Shown here: piece by piece, positions 6,303 to 6,534 of the stretch
How positions within the stretch are numbered: the first letter of the stretch is position 1
How the letters are laid out: each line of letters opens with the position of its first letter
DNA from: CAKOSP01 sp964404455
Lineage (GTDB): Bacteria; Bacillota_I; Bacilli_A; RF39; UBA660
Length of the DNA: 6,534 nt
Direction: 5' to 3'
NCBI GenBank assembly: GCA_964404455.1
Contig: CAYOJY010000049.1
Location: 1-6,534, forward strand
Position numbers and translations under genes: made by a program
Notes under the pieces: generated by a model
Databases searched by the model: none
Seen by the model: the letters and a program-made list of their open reading frames with translations, nothing else
What the model was told of the DNA's origin: nothing

Positions 6303-6534
6303 TTAATTTATCACATACGGATTATTCCAGGTCCCATTCCCGCTTGACGAAGAGATATTAGATGACAGAGAAACTACCGCACGCACGCCACTAGTATAAT
6401 TCAAAGTAGGGCGATTAAGAAGATTACCTGAAGAATGGACACCGAACCCATCGGCAACATTATCGTAAGCGCTGAAATCAGACGGCGAGCCTAACCAGTA
6501 ATTACTATTTGTATACAAATAGTAATTACTGTTG
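6303..6534 (-). CDS. Surface protein, C-terminal part (5' end beyond window)
   Basis: The reading frame is open from the right edge (last complete codon at 6531-6533) to TAA at 6303-6305, about 76 residues. An in-frame TTG at 6516-6518 could be mistaken for a start, but the frame continues upstream of it and no ribosome binding site is present, so this is the end of a longer gene. The peptide reads NSNYYLYTNSNYWLGSPS, then a variable-looking Asp/Gly/Ser/Asn stretch, then GVRAVVSLSSN and a final GTWNNPYVIN. The YWLxSPS...GVRxVVSL...GT..NPYV layout matches, from memory, the C-terminus of large exported proteins whose N-termini resemble the left-edge gene. The GVRxVVSL ending is reminiscent of C-type-lectin-like (FGE-type) folds. 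Bases 6301-6534 are about 41% G+C, against 12-25% in lines counted in the central genes, and codons such as CGC, CGT, GCG, CTG, TCG and CCG are unlike the neighbours. Function unknown; a surface-exposed binding or adhesion domain is inferred. Confidence 0.75.
   Translation of the reverse strand, partial: NSNYYLYTNSNYWLGSPSDFSAYDNVADGFGVHSSGNLLNRPTLNYTSGVRAVVSLSSNISSSSGNGTWNNPYVIN
6387..6482 (-). other. Candidate hypervariable region with pyrimidine-ending codon run
   Basis: From the second Ser codon of SPS (6480-6482) to the Gly codon before VRAVVSL (6387-6389) there are 32 codons, of which 29 end in C or T; the exceptions are GGG, TCA and TTG. Only one ends in A, although A is a common wobble base elsewhere in the window. 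For comparison, the last 40 visible codons of the left-edge gene have 26 ending in C or T. NNY codons are what adenine-specific mutagenesis of AAY template codons would leave. The region is bounded by conserved-looking YWLGSPS and GVRAVVSL. No template repeat or reverse transcriptase is in the window, so assignment as a retroelement-diversified region is tentative. Confidence 0.3.
6496..6531. repeat. Perfect 36-bp palindrome inside the right-edge gene
   Basis: Bases 6496-6513 (CAGTAATTACTATTTGTA) are exactly the reverse complement of 6514-6531, with the centre inside GTATAC. Each outer end carries the self-complementary 10-mer AGTAATTACT (6497-6506 and 6521-6530). On the coding strand it encodes the NSNYYLYTNSNYW stretch, so the palindrome is also an imperfect peptide repeat (SNYY/SNYW). 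It lies 3 bases from the window edge. Confidence 0.9.

Noticed and set aside
6303..6518. A stand-alone 71-residue protein starting at the TTG at 6516-6518
   Set aside because: The frame stays open upstream to the window edge, no ribosome binding site precedes the TTG, and the peptide reads as the tail of a larger protein.

Overview
The window is an AT-rich, densely packed stretch of low-GC Gram-positive-type DNA with every gene on the minus strand. The 60-base lines I counted inside the central genes are 12-25% G+C. Strong AGGAGG-type ribosome binding sites, TTGACA/TATAAT-like promoters, TAA stops throughout and a lemA/DUF2207/ABC-exporter gene set suggest a Bacilli/Mollicutes-related Firmicute. 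The surface proteins at the two edges recall, from memory and not from any search, uncultured gut Bacilli (RF39 or 'Mycoplasma sp. CAG'-like genomes). All 17 tryptophans I can see are TGG and no gene is interrupted by TGA, so the standard bacterial code applies rather than Mycoplasma code 4.

In transcription order (right to left): (1) 6534-6303, the 3' end of a secreted or surface protein gene whose start lies beyond the window. Its C-terminus has a raised G+C content, an unusual pyrimidine-ending codon run and a perfect 36-bp palindrome. (2) 6204-1504, a four-gene operon behind a recognisable extended -10 promoter: lemA, a DUF2207/YciQ-like membrane protein, an ABC-transporter ATPase and a large 12-helix ABC permease. 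Junctions are a 1-base overlap, a 21-base gap and an 8-base overlap. (3) 1446-586, a signal peptidase I of the Ser/His (SipW/ER/archaeal) type with its own near-consensus promoter and a long basic tail. (4) 495-1, the 5' end of a membrane-anchored or secreted protein, again with its own near-consensus promoter, running off the left edge.

The two edge genes look like two members of one surface-protein family: the left shows only the N-terminal part, the right only the C-terminal part. A signal peptidase and an envelope-related operon lie between them. A reasonable but unproven reading is a surface/envelope locus in which the peptidase helps mature exported proteins such as the edge genes, while the LemA-DUF2207-ABC operon does a membrane-associated job of unknown substrate.

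The most interesting signal is the C-terminal coding region at about 6387-6482. Twenty-nine of 32 consecutive codons end in C or T in a genome that otherwise favours A/T wobble. Together with the family's C-terminal layout this resembles the variable region of a diversity-generating retroelement target. No reverse transcriptase or template repeat is present here, so this is a hypothesis. I see no tRNA, rRNA, CRISPR array, insertion sequence or riboswitch, and no gene-free stretch longer than about 100 bases.
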